Position numbers and translations under genes: made by a program. From Lasioglossum baleicum (Eukaryota > Arthropoda > Insecta > Hymenoptera > Halictidae), in NCBI RefSeq assembly GCF_051020765.1, contig NC_134946.1:7677239-7741238 (forward strand): DNA of 64,000 nucleotides, given 5' to 3'. The notes under the pieces were generated by a model. The model was not told the origin of the DNA, made no database searches, and saw nothing but the letters and a program-made list of their open reading frames with translations. Position 1 is the stretch's first letter; every line of letters begins with the position of its first letter. This document shows positions 49,882 through 61,189 of the stretch, one piece after another.

Positions 49882-49940
49882 GTAAGAAAATAACACCTAA
49901 TTAAACTAAAGATAAGCAACATTATTTACAATGAAGACCG
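49882..49940 (+). promoter_or_regulatory. Candidate recursive splice site with RS-exon in the giant intron
   Basis: A branch-point-like actaat, a pyrimidine-rich ttcttctttgttccag and an immediate gtaaga form a juxtaposed 3'/5' splice site at 49881/49882. After 59 nt comes a second strong donor, accg|gtaagt. This is the structure of a ratchet point with an RS-exon as described for long introns. The alternative is a 59-nt exon carrying a start codon (ATG at 49931, coding for Met-Lys-Thr). Confidence 0.45.
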
Positions 49941-49941
49941 G

Positions 49942-51685
49942 TAAGTTATTCTCCGTTGATTATCAATTCGTTTAATGCCCCATCCATATATCTCGTTTCT
50001 TAATTAACGGGAATTAAATTTGATGAAGTACTTAAAGTTAATAATAAATTTGTTGTCTTCGTGAGGGAAGAGATATTAAAGTTTACGGGTCGTTAGGCGA
50101 ACGAAGATTTACTCGATGCCGTGCAAAGAAACCGTATAACGGGCCGCAGAGTCGTTTATATTTTATTAAAGATTGTTGTATAATACTTTGTTTACTGCCA
50201 CTCAGTATGTGAATTTCTTCTGGAACGCGGGATAGTTTTATGGGCCGTTAGACTCCCTTCCACTGTCGTTGTCGGGGGCTTTACAGACTTCAAAGTCCTC
50301 GTGTAAACTTCCTTTTATTTTAGTATGTCGGTCGTTACGCTAAAAGTTTCAGAATTCCCCCGAAACAGCCATCCAGATTTCTTTTTCAATTGCAAAATTA
50401 TTCTTTTCTTTTTATTTAATCTCTTGCAAACTATTTGGTGGATTAACTCACAACCTCGAGAATCATTTTCAACGAAGCAAATGGTAGGACCATTATTAAA
50501 CAAACATATTATGTTCTTCCATTTTCATCTGAACAGTTTACATTTTCTTTGTGAAAACGTTAGGATTCAGGTAGCAAATATAAATGACTAACATTGCAGT
50601 TAATAATGGCATTTCGATTCTCTGGATATTGTAAATAAAAATCGCGCGGTGGAATGGGAGTGTCGAAACGAGAATGTAATTATTTCAGTATGCAGCCACG
50701 AAAGAGCTAATTATACGGAAATTCAGTTGCATCCCCGGAAACGACCCAAAAACTGTTGCAATTTCAATGCACATGGGAGTTGCAGGTTCGTGCAATAGTC
50801 ACGATCGACGATTTCAATTTCCCGCGAACACGATTGACAGACGAGCAAATTAAAATCATTTGGCGGTTGGCCGGCTGGAAAAGACACTAATTCGTACGGC
50901 GATTTAATTGTTAATTGTTCGTCGCGGTTAATAAATCGTGGGGGCTGGGAATCATTTCGATTTAAATAATCAGCGCATTTTCGTAGGTGATAAACATCGG
51001 AAAATAACAGTAAATTATTATTCGCTAATGGGAAAATTATTAATTGTGCTGAAGGTAGAGAATTCACTCTTTACAGTGTGCTAAGGTAGGTTGATGTACA
51101 ATTGTTATTAACAAAGTTACAGCACATTGAACATTAATAAATGTAGCTATTTAATTTTTATTATTCACGGGTGCACTTGATCTCATACTTGTGATCTCTT
51201 ACAAAAACGTGTCGTAATAGTTTCGTAGTTTCATGGTAAAAATGTTCAAAATATGTCTATGAAAATTTCGAAAGATTTTTGAATTGTCGATAATTGTTTG
51301 ATAAACAATTTCGAGGTAAGCTTGACGAACATAAGCACGCCTATACAATTGAACGGTCCATTTGGAGACCGTCCACTAGTATTGACACCCCCGCGGATGT
51401 CAATAACCAAAATAATATGCGATACATCAGAACCGGAGCCAGAGATGTTCAGCTCTGACATGTTTATGGCTGTCAATGCAATGTTCTAACCCGCGGATCA
51501 GAAATCCAGAGCCACGTCGACGCCCACTGATTTATGACAGCAATTCATGACGCTACTGACGCTTGAAAAACCGAATGTCAGACCTCGGACACCATCGAGC
51601 AGATTGCTATATCGGATTTCGGGACACCTTGTTGTCTACCTCGTGAATATTCAAGGCGCAAGACAGTTCTTCATAAATAAATATG
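49942..51685. other. No gene seen
   Basis: AT-rich, apparently non-repetitive DNA. No supported feature. Confidence 0.4.
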
Positions 51686-51693
51686 AAAGTGAA

Positions 51694-52404
51694 CAGAGTT
51701 GTGCATTAATCGATTAAAATTTTAATCATGATTGATTCATTAATGTGTACGATTAAAAAAAGAAATCGTCGATTTTTCGACGATTGATTCAATCGATTGA
51801 TGAAGTTAATCGTCAATCGATGATTAAATGAAGAAATCGTTGAAAAATCGGCGATTGATTCAATCCGTTGATGAAGTTAATCGTCAATCATTGATTAAAT
51901 GAAGAAATCGTTGAAAAATCGGCAATTGATTCAATTGATTGATAAAGTTAATCGTCAATCGTTGATTAAATGAAGGAATCATCGAAAAATCGGATGATTT
52001 AATCAATTGTTGAAGTTAATCGCCTCACGGTCTATCCATAAATTGTAATAAAGAGGGAGAGAGAGAGAGAGACAGAGAGAGGGAGCAGAGAGCGGATGGA
52101 GAATTGACAGAAATAATAATATATTTCAACAAAAACATGGTCGTAGCTTTCCAGGAATAATAACTTCAAACATAAAAGCACTTAAACAGAGTTTGTATTA
52201 TACAACCAAATGACAATATATACCTAAACTCAGTTTACATTTTTTTCAGTACTCATACAGTTCTGATTACGTATTTCATTTCGAAATTTCAGCAGTTAAT
52301 CATTAATCAATTATCCGATTGACGATTAATAATCGTTAATTGCGATTAACGATTGAAGTAGAAATTTAGTCGTCAATCGTTGATTAAATTTTTGCCTAAC
52401 TCTG
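51694..52404. mobile_element. hAT MITE with exact 8-bp duplication and internal 71-bp tandem repeat
   Basis: aaagtgaa occurs immediately before (51686-51693) and after (52405-52412) the element. The ends are cagagtt and aactctg, with further imperfect inverted AATCGATTAA-type sequence inward. The interior has a 71-bp tandem repeat (51769-52021) and a GA-rich microsatellite (about 52051-52090). No transposase. The 8-bp duplication and CAGAG terminus fit hAT. Confidence 0.9.
51769..52021. repeat. 71-bp tandem repeat (about 3.5 copies)
   Basis: Units run attgattcaatcgattgatg, gaagttaatcgtcaatc, gattaaatgaagaaatcgtt, gaaaaatcgg. The sequence is dominated by the self-complementary words aatcgatt and attgatt, so single strands can fold. 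Confidence 0.9.
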
Positions 52405-53042
52405 AAAGTGAATATGTACATTCCAAGTTTGAAAATCTCTCTTAAGTATTTATTTTCTATGATGTTCTTGAAGGATGGTTTCATTGGTTCAATTTTGTTG
52501 CTCACTCTGTATCCCTGCCTTTCCTATACTACTCAATTTTCTATAAAAATGCTCTATCAACTGCACAGAAGGTTGAAGCCTCGGTTTCATAGAAAAGTCG
52601 CTAATAACACACGTATTCCGCAGAAATCCAAGGAACTATCGCGTGTTTGGTAGTTAACAGTCTCGCCGCGTTGTTCTAGCAGTCGCAAATACTTTAATCT
52701 CGTTCTCATCCCCGGTCGTCGGTTGGCTCACCCGCCTGAAACCGCTTCCGCTTTCTCCGCGACGTAAGAATGCTCTGGACGCCGCCGCCTACTCGCCTAG
52801 ACTCGATAGAAGTAAGCTCGCGAGATTACTGGTCTCCCTCTTAACTGGTCCGGGACTGCAGACTGGAAATCCTCTCGCATAGGTGTCGATATCTCGTTCT
52901 TCAAATCTATTTATCGCCTGAAGCCACAAATTCCCACCAGTTTTACAATCCGATCCACTTTTCTCATTAATCCCGCATCCGAACAATTACAGTAGTGTCT
53001 CGATATGTGTGGAAGAGATGTCTACGATATTTGTCAAGCGAC

Positions 53043-53245
53043 AAATGAACTTATGCCACTTTCAAAATAAAAATATGTATCATCCTATTAACCAACTAAT
53101 TTCCTTTTTACCAAATCTTTGTGTTTTAAAATATATTAGTTACAATTTGCTTCGGAATGAAAAGGTAACGTGGAAATGTAAATATTAAAATCGCTAGCTC
53201 GATTTATCTCGAAAATGGACTTAGGCCACTTCCAAAATAAACGGC
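53043..53245. repeat. Direct repeats about 170 bp apart
   Basis: aaatgaacttatgccacttt and aaatggacttaggccacttc, each followed by caaaataaa, at 53043 and 53213. Probably transposon-derived; the superfamily cannot be told. Confidence 0.5.
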
Positions 53246-53817
53246 TCACATGTACCTATAGGTTTAGGGTGTTTTCTTAGCGATTCTCAGTGCAGAATGT
53301 TTGAACAGCCTGAGAACGTCTTTTGCGAGGGCATTCGATCGATGGAGGGGGGCAGGGTTAATGGATGATTTTATAATAGATGGGTTCGGTTTGAATTGTG
53401 TTTAGTTTAGTTGCCCCAGGCGATATCGAGCGTGCATTGACAAGAGATGCGGATTATGTTGGGTTTGGATGCACACCAAGAAGCAGAGCCACGTGTAAAT
53501 CGTGGCCATAAGCTAGCGGATCAAGGTATTCGCAATGCTAGATACGTCTTGGATGTGTGCCCTCGACCGCGTGAGTTGTAATCTCAATCATGCGAATTTC
53601 TGTACTTTACGACACCGCGCGAGTTCCACATATCTCTTGGTCTTTGGATTAGAGCGTCTGCTCGCAGGGCCCTGGACCACGTTACTAATTTGCAAATTGC
53701 ATTGACATAGCTGAACGACCGAAGAATTTAATATTGCCAAACAATAGAAGCAAACGGCTACTTCAAGTATATATCGCGAGGAAACCATTTGTTAAAATGG
53801 ACTTTGTTGATTATTAA

Positions 53818-54036
53818 CACGTTCGCTGCCGAGCGACATTTTCAAAAACGGTTCCACCAAATTGTCGTGGTTTTTTCTAATCCCCGAAGCCAGATACCTT
53901 CAAAGAACATGAAAATACTCCGAGGTTGATCGTATGTGGCGTAGGTAAAATTAATTAATTCTTCGAATTAACTCGTAGCTGGCGCCTAAACACAAACTTC
54001 GACCAACGAGATAACTGGTTGTTGGCAGCGAACGTG
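53818..54036. mobile_element. piggyBac-like MITE with TTAA duplication
   Basis: TTAA (53814-53817), cacgttcgctgcc, a noncoding interior, ggcagcgaacgtg, TTAA (54037-54040). The 13-bp ends are perfect inverted repeats. Element length 219 bp. Confidence 0.85.
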
Positions 54037-54040
54037 TTAA

Positions 54041-55447
54041 GATACAATTTTCGAAATCATGAACGATGTAGCAATAGGAAAGCTTGCAGCAAAAAAGGTA
54101 ATGAGAAAAGAATATTTACAAGCGAAATCCGAACACCCCAGCAAAAACAATTTTTTCAACGCAACCAGCTGAAGTATCATTACAAAAAAAAAATACAGGA
54201 AAGTTCCTCATCTTTTGCTTAAACATGCCAGAAAATATTGTTCCATAAAAGCGGACGATACGCACAGAAAAAAATATTGTAGAGTGGAACAAAGGCGAGG
54301 ACAGACACTTTTTCCTGAAAATGGACGATTTGGATAATAAAAAAATTGTAGAACGTGATAAAAGCAGGTGACAAAAGTTCAGGAATGTTGCTCGAGGTTC
54401 ATTTGAACGTGCAAAAATATTTTCTCCCTGAAAACATTCTAGAATGGACCAGAGACGACCAAAGAGTCGATGGTTGTTGGTGAACGTTAACTGGAACAGA
54501 CAGAAAGCCTTTCTCCCCCCTAAAAATCGCCGATTTGGATAGGAAAAGAAATTGTGGAACGGAAGAAAGGCAGGTGAAAGGTTAAACTAATTCGAAGGGT
54601 TCCGCAGCCGTTGTGCGGAGCAGTAAACAACCGGAAGCAATGAAGCTCTGTATCCGACGTTCATTCTTCTTCCCGTTCTCTGTTGTCATCGCGGGCGGCC
54701 AGGTCCTCTCCTCCCGGAGGTCGAGCTCGATTTTCTCCCTAAACCCCTTGACTCGCGACGCTCGAGAGAATAATTTAGAGAGCACTTTGGTGGCAGCGTT
54801 GCTAGGACTCGAACAGCGCGCGCGGCGGTGGCGGCGGCGGCAGTGAGCCGTCCCCATCTCCAGTGAGCCGAGCCACTGCGCTGGCCGAAGATATCTTTCC
54901 ACTTTTGCTTCTCCACTTTCTTCTCCTCTTGTCGCGCGCTTTATGAATTGTCTGGTCCGAAGTTATGGTCGGTCCAGGAACCCGTAAACTGCCGAGAGCA
55001 CCGCCGCGAATCAGCCCAGGGGCAAAAGCTGCCGTTGACATCTTCGCGCGCTCAGGCACCCCTGCGAGAGTTTCCGGTTTGCTCCACTTACGAATGTCCT
55101 TCCGATTACTCTTCACCGTCTTTCGAGACATCGAGGGCCCCTCCTTCGATTCTGCTGATCCTACGGTGGCGCACGGTCCGATATTTTACCGATCTACGTG
55201 GAACTAAATTATTTTCGATTCAACGCAATCGTGCAGACAGGGGCTAGTTGACTAACGTTTATAAATAAACTAGTGATATTTGATCGAGTCGTTGGATACC
55301 GAAGGTTGCCAAATTTTCCTAACTACACAGGCTTAATTTTGAAAATATCATCACATTTATCTTGGTCTGTGCAATATGTCAACGAACCTCGGTGTTGGGG
55401 TTAGGTTTTTTTTAAATTTATTTTAATTAATATATAATTCTATGCTC
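54041..55447. other. No gene seen; GC-rich island at 54600-55200
   Basis: The 54600-55200 stretch is clearly GC-richer than its surroundings, with a GGC-type run near 54827. The open frames there overlap on both strands without family similarity. It could be a regulatory or promoter-like island, but no specific site is supported. Confidence 0.4.
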
Positions 55448-55600
55448 AACTTTAAGCGACCGTCACTTCTGAACCATTGATCCTACAGGATCGGAACTTT
55501 GATCTGCAGGTTCCCCACCACAAATCTACTGGATTACATACCAAATACATCATAATTTATAGAAGAAAGGCAAAGGTTTTGAGTCCGGTAAAGAAAAGAG
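55448..55600 (-). repeat. Dispersed repeat family B, copy 1
   Basis: Contains gatcctacaggatcg and ctactggattacatac, the complement of blocks at 62800-62965 in the same order. Confidence 0.7.
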
Positions 55601-55629
55601 AAGCATAGCACTTGTTTCAGTCAGTTCAT

Positions 55630-55712
55630 AATCGAGGTTCTACTATATCGCGGATTGAGCGAGCAACGTCGTGTTTGGAGGCATTATAATCAGTAAAATA
55701 TCACAAATATGT
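55630..55712 (+). repeat. pogo/Tigger-type end fragment, copy 5
   Basis: Reads ataatcgaggttctactata, tcgcggattgagcgagcaac, then gtgtttggaggcattataat. Confidence 0.5.
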
Positions 55713-57434
55713 TGTTAAAATATAAATCTGGCCTGTTCAAATATAAATTTGACCTGAGTTAGGTGAAAATAGAAATCTGTGTTCCCCAGTATTCTCTCTG
55801 TATGCTCATAGGCGGCTACACACGACAGTAGATCTCTCGGAAACAATGGGAGTGGCTCGAACAGAGAGAGAGAGAGTGAAAAGTAATGCGATTGTTTGGA
55901 ACGGATCTGTAAGCCATTCGAGGTGGCACCGCGTGAAATATAAGTCAGAAACGAATCGAGAACCATTCTAGCCAAGTACCGGCGGCTGGGCTCCTTTACA
56001 AACGGCGAAAACTGGCGCCATCCACAACACCGGAGAAACTATCGGATCTCGATAAGTTTCTCTCGACCATGCGTCCGTATATTATCAACAAATTCAATTT
56101 GTTCAACCGTTCCTCGTTATTACTAACAACGCAGCAAGAAATTAACTAGCAAGACAGTATCTGCTTGCATTTCTGACTTGCATACTTAATAAAAATCAGA
56201 ATATTAAAAAATTACAATAGGTTACATAACAATATTAAATTTGCAATTACCTTTTACAATTCTAAAAATATTTTATTTCGTATTAGAGACGATTAGAGAC
56301 TTCACAAGATTAGCTAAGTTACAAGTTCAACAGCTCGGAAACTAACAATAAGACAGAAACATGAATTCCGATTGCACGTCCAGTGCTGCAGAAATTTCGG
56401 CTCGACACACACGAATAAATCAGCACGCGCTTCCCCAGCAGGTTGTCCTTGCGATCTATCGATCACAAATCAATTAACATAGCTCGTAACTCGCAGTCAC
56501 GGTTCATTTCTGTTTTCGTCGGGCGGGTACAGGGAGTTCTGTAAATTGTGGAGCGCGTTCCTTAAGCCGAATCCATAAGCGATGCGTGATTAATGCCGCG
56601 AATTAGTAGGCATGTCCGACGACATATGCAGTTGAATAGAACGCCGTAGCGTCGGTGGTATCGATCGCAACGCGCGGAAGAGAAATGGCGTTTACATGCG
56701 ACAAAGTTTCCCTGATGGATGATAGTGCTCGTTGCTTTGGGCGTTCCGCAGCTCTCCGTGCAGCAGTATGCAACGTTGTGCGCCGCTGTGCAGCGATGTG
56801 CAACGCTGCTGGATGCAGCATGCAGCATGCAGCGCGTTGCGACCTGGTACTCGATGATATTTTGATGGTTTGATCGACGTTGACACGATGACGAGTTTGC
56901 CTCCTGTTCCCGACTGAGGTAGACCCCCGTGATACAGAAAGCACTGACAACAGCACACTGAACCACTACCTTGATGGATGACGCCGGCCTACGGTGTTGG
57001 CAGTGCAAACACTTGCAAGGAGATGCGAGGAGGGACGTGTCACTGATTTTCCGACGCTATGTAAATTATCCTCGACTGATTTGTTGTCGGGACGCTTTCT
57101 CTGTGGTCTCAAAATTTGTCTACGACCTCAGGATTTTGCAAGAAACCGATTTTTGTGAACAAAACTAATGTAATAATTTTCTCGTTGAACAGATTTGAAA
57201 TCAGCGTGAAAAAGTCTAGGGCAAATGATATATAAAATGTTTAAAAAAAATTTTTTTCCGCGCTATGTACTGGAGAAACCACATTTTCTTGAAATTCTAA
57301 ATGTTTAACGAATTTTCTCAACGTTAAAGAACGTTCGTACCATAATTCTCCCTATTTTTCCCATATTCTGCGAAGTTTCAGCTTTAATTTAAAAAAAAAT
57401 TCATCGCTCTACCTCATTTCTATCGAAAGTTATT
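55713..57434. other. No gene seen; GCA-rich patch at 56750-56840
   Basis: The patch is built of overlapping tgcagc/gtgcaac words, giving open frames in several phases on both strands (up to 148 codons). That is a composition effect; no protein family is recognised. Confidence 0.45.
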
Positions 57435-57472
57435 CCTTTTTGAAGCGAGGTAAGTCACTTTTCCCCACTGTG
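57435..57472 (-). mobile_element. Solo Transib-like end (minus orientation)
   Basis: Read on the minus strand: CACAGTG (57472-57466), a 22-bp spacer, tcaaaaagg (57443-57435). The adjacent outer bases cggcg (57473-57477) are of the GC-rich type used as Transib targets. No partner end was found. Confidence 0.45.
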
Positions 57473-57628
57473 CGGCGGTAGTGTATTCAGATTTCAAATT
57501 TCTAACTTCAAACACAGCTGCCAGAGGCAAAAAATTGTCGCAGCGAGTTCATTGGGTACTCAATCGAATCGGCAGAATCTCTGCTTCAATCTGACGTTCG
57601 GATCATGCTATTACGATCATTTGTCGAC

Positions 57629-58205
57629 GAGATATAGCGAGTTAAAGGAAAAATGGAAATTGTGCATTTTTTAAGCATATTTTCAGAAACACCTGGTACA
57701 TCGAAATGTTAATGAAATTGAATAAAACAAAAGGAGTGCCTTGAAGAGAAAGAAACGCTCTTTCTATTCCTTTTTTGCACAAGATTCTACGATAATTTTT
57801 TCGCTTTCTGGAGCCAGTTAAATTTGAAAAGCCCATATTTACTTCAATGTTAAATAACTCGAATAATAAAAATCGCACACTATTCAACAACCACACAATT
57901 TACACAGGAAAGATAGCCCTTCCAAATGATATTAACGCGATTTATTAAAAAAATTTGTTGCTCCCCGTGTGATGTTCCAAAGTTGCACAAAATTTTTGTT
58001 AACCGTCAATGTTGTTTTCATCTCGCTATAACTTTGTAAAAAATTAACAATTTGAAACAGAGCATCTGGAACTAGAGGTTTCAGGCTTTCAAACCATTGT
58101 TTAGCGATATCGATACGGCAATTTTTGACGGAGTTATGATCACGTAAAGTCGGAGCAATTTTTCGGGTTCGCACAAGTGATCCCTTAATTCTTTTGAGGA
58201 GTGTA
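57629..58205 (-). repeat. Dispersed repeat, copy 2 (inverted relative to 23720-24300)
   Basis: Minus-strand copy of the repeat at 23720. Shared blocks include ttaattcttttgaggagtgt, gtgatcccttaa and cgctataactttgtaaaaaa. The level of similarity seems high by eye over most of the length. Confidence 0.8.
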
Positions 58206-58841
58206 AAATCATTTTCTATAACAGGGAATTCTTAATATTTGCCGTTTAAATGAAAAGTGCCAATAACTACTACAGTGCCAGCGATAGTACAGTTTACCCT
58301 ATATGGCCGGCACTGTATCTCGCGGAGAGAGATCAAATTGCAAGAGAAAAGTTTGATAAGACGTGCATTGTATTTCACTTATTATTACGTGGGCGGAAAT
58401 AAAGTCGACGCTCTCTCTGCGGTGACAAAGGGCTCACCCGCGGCGAGGATTTTGCGCAGGGCGAGTTAATACTAAAAGCAATAAGCAACGAGTGGTTGCG
58501 GTCTGCTGGGGAATTGCTAGGGTTTTCCGAAGTTACCGTTTCTGACCGCTGTTCCGTCCAACCTCTTTTGACTCGGCAAATGAAATTTCGGCCGCGTTCC
58601 CACAGAATTATGCAGAAGCTGTTTCTCCTTTGTCGGCCCCGCCCGCATTTCGGACGGTTTCGGTTTTTCTTAAGAGTTGACAGTATCGTCACGTATCGTC
58701 AAAACTGAGAGTGCAGCGAGAATGAAAAATACCGGCTGCACTAGGAATCCAGAAACTCGTTCCCGCCGTTTGTTCGGCTACGAAGACTCTCTATTGTTGG
58801 AACTTCTTCGACTCGAGTAGAACGATCACAAGTTACAACAA
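58206..58841. other. No gene seen
   Basis: Unique-looking DNA with no supported feature. Confidence 0.4.
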
Positions 58842-58927
58842 TTATCAGGTCGCTAAGTATGAAACTTAACAAATGTGTTATAAATTTGTGTTTTATTTGT
58901 CAAGTTTCATACTTGATCACCTGGTAT
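58842..58927. ncRNA. Candidate hairpin, miRNA-precursor-like or tiny MITE
   Basis: The arms pair as: outer stem around caggt/acctg, a 4x4 internal loop, 13 perfect pairs (aagtatgaaactt with aagtttcatactt), one mismatch, 6 more pairs, and a loop of about 20 nt. Size and shape resemble an animal microRNA precursor. The seed is not one I recognise, and a small palindromic repeat is an equal alternative. Confidence 0.3.
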
Positions 58928-61189
58928 TTAAAATCTTGCGGATTCATTCGTGCTTAATTAGTGCTGAGAGGAAAAGAAAGGCCCGGGGAGATGTGGATAC
59001 GAACCCACGAGGAAAACCGAGTCGGAAATGCAAAATCCAGTTTTTCCGTAAGTCGATCCGTTTGCGCGATAATCGAGTTCGAACGTCATGAGCCATCGCT
59101 TTCACTTCTTCGAAACCGAGCCTAGAACGAGAAAATTCTATCCTGTTTTTTCGATGCAGATTTTCATGGAGAATAATATATGCTATGGTTTTACGATCAG
59201 GAAAATGTTGTTGTCAAGCTACCGTAGATATTAGCCAAATATTTGTTCTCCACAAGAGATTTTAATTTGAACGTCTGTAATTTACAAACAAATTAAAAGT
59301 CGACCAAAAGCGATGACTTAAACTTAACCTATTTTTTCATGAACCACGTCATGTAATCATTATAATTTTTAGGTCATTTCCTTACACTCTAACGTTGCCT
59401 CTTACACATTCAGCGCTGTCTTTCACAACAAAATACTCACTGTATCTCTCCCACTTCATCACTGCCATTATTGTACCACATCAAATATTAACCAATCTCA
59501 TAAGTTAATCCAACATGCAGCGACCCTGACTCGTCCTCGAGCCTCTAAAACGATTATTCCAACCAATTTTCATTTCATTTCCCGTCGAATTAAATTAAAA
59601 CTGTGGACTCTATATCTTCCATCTTCAAGGCAATTTTCTGCTCGAGAACGCTAGGAGGGGGTGAAGGAAAGAGGAGGAGGAGGAGGAGGGGGAGGGGACG
59701 TCGTATTTACGTGGACATCCGGCAGAAAGACATCTCTACAGATCCGTGTAATATCGCCGGCGGAACGGTGAAGAGTTTCCGGAGCCGGTCGCGTTCGAAA
59801 AGACGTTTTTTCGTTGAAAGCGTTCCTTCATTTCGCTTTATTCCCTGCACACTTCTTTCATTTTACTCTGGCACGGTTTAACAGTCCGCTATATTGGATT
59901 CTCTTGTGTCCAATTTTCCCCGCCCGCCGCCGCCCCTCGGTTCCCAGCCGCCGTTTTTTTTTTTACACCGGCTTCGGTGCATCGTACCTGGACGTTGGAG
60001 CCGGCTGTCATAAAGTGCAGGGTACGACGTGCTCAGAAAAAACGATCTCATCACGATGTTTCGATTCAGCGAATTGCATTCGGCGGCGCCTCCGGTTGTT
60101 CGTCCGGCTGAGAACTGGGTTATCGATTTCCCGCCGTAATTTTAAACTGCCGCACGTGGTCACTTGCACGCCTCTCTCTTTCTCCCTTCGGAATCTCTGT
60201 CTCCTCTCTCTCTCTTTCACACTCCTCAATCATTTTTAATGGAGGATGTAAGCGCTTCATGTGATGCTGTGCAGATATTCGAAAAGTATTTCTACTCAAA
60301 ATGAAGCACTCTGTGACGTAGAGCAACCTTCCTTAGGGGAAGTTTATGTCATCACTAGACTGCGAATGTTTATGCAATTTTCAAATTTCGTAGGCGAATT
60401 TTAAAATGCTCGAGTCAAATAAAATCTCATTTTCCGTAGTAGTAGACTCTGTGGATCTTAAATAAATGTTAATCGTACTAAATTTTGTCGTATTTTATAT
60501 CCTAGCATTTATTGAAAATTTTCAAAAGATTTGCAAGAATTGCATAAAGACCCGCAGTCTAGTCATCACTTTCTACAATTCTAACTTGTTTAGAAAATAC
60601 AGTAATTCAAAGCTTGTAATTTTTGTCCATTTTCGACACTAGGTATTTAAGAACAAGGCTGTAGTTACGAATTTTTATCTCTAAAAGTATGTAAAAAATT
60701 AAGTTAATCCTGTTCGCTAGTAATCTAGAAAATCTCATTTATTTTATTATATATATTTTTTACAATAAAAAATCGAATCGTTAACGTAAATGTGTAACCA
60801 CTATTGCATCAGAAAGTTTAGAGAAGATGAAGAAGGGTTGAAGCCATCAAATCCATTTTTAAAGAATTTTATTACCCCCCCTTTTGTAACGAAAGGATTT
60901 ATTTCGTTTCCCCACGATTCAAGATGATTGGTTCTTTGTCGACAGACCGTAACATAGATCGTGCTATAAAAATTTATGTTGCTGAATTAATGAGAGGATG
61001 CTGCTGACGACGAACGCGCATAAAAAAAGCACTGGGTCAGACAATAACCCGGTCGTTATTGAGTGACGGGACAAGATAGCTAAGTGCCCGGAAAAGTCTA
61101 CGGATTTTGTAGAAAAATTACTTTGTCACAATGAAATCATTATGAAACAAATTTTGATTTTTGCAATTTTACAAATTTCGATGTATAAC
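58928..61189. other. No gene seen; short purine-rich and CT-rich tracts
   Basis: Includes a GGA-rich tract at 59655-59700 and a CT-rich tract near 60165-60220, both of which create spurious open frames. Confidence 0.45.

Noticed and set aside
56562..57008. 148-codon open frame on the - strand, cysteine/histidine/alanine rich
   Set aside because: Produced by overlapping tgcagc words; comparable open frames exist in other phases and on the other strand.
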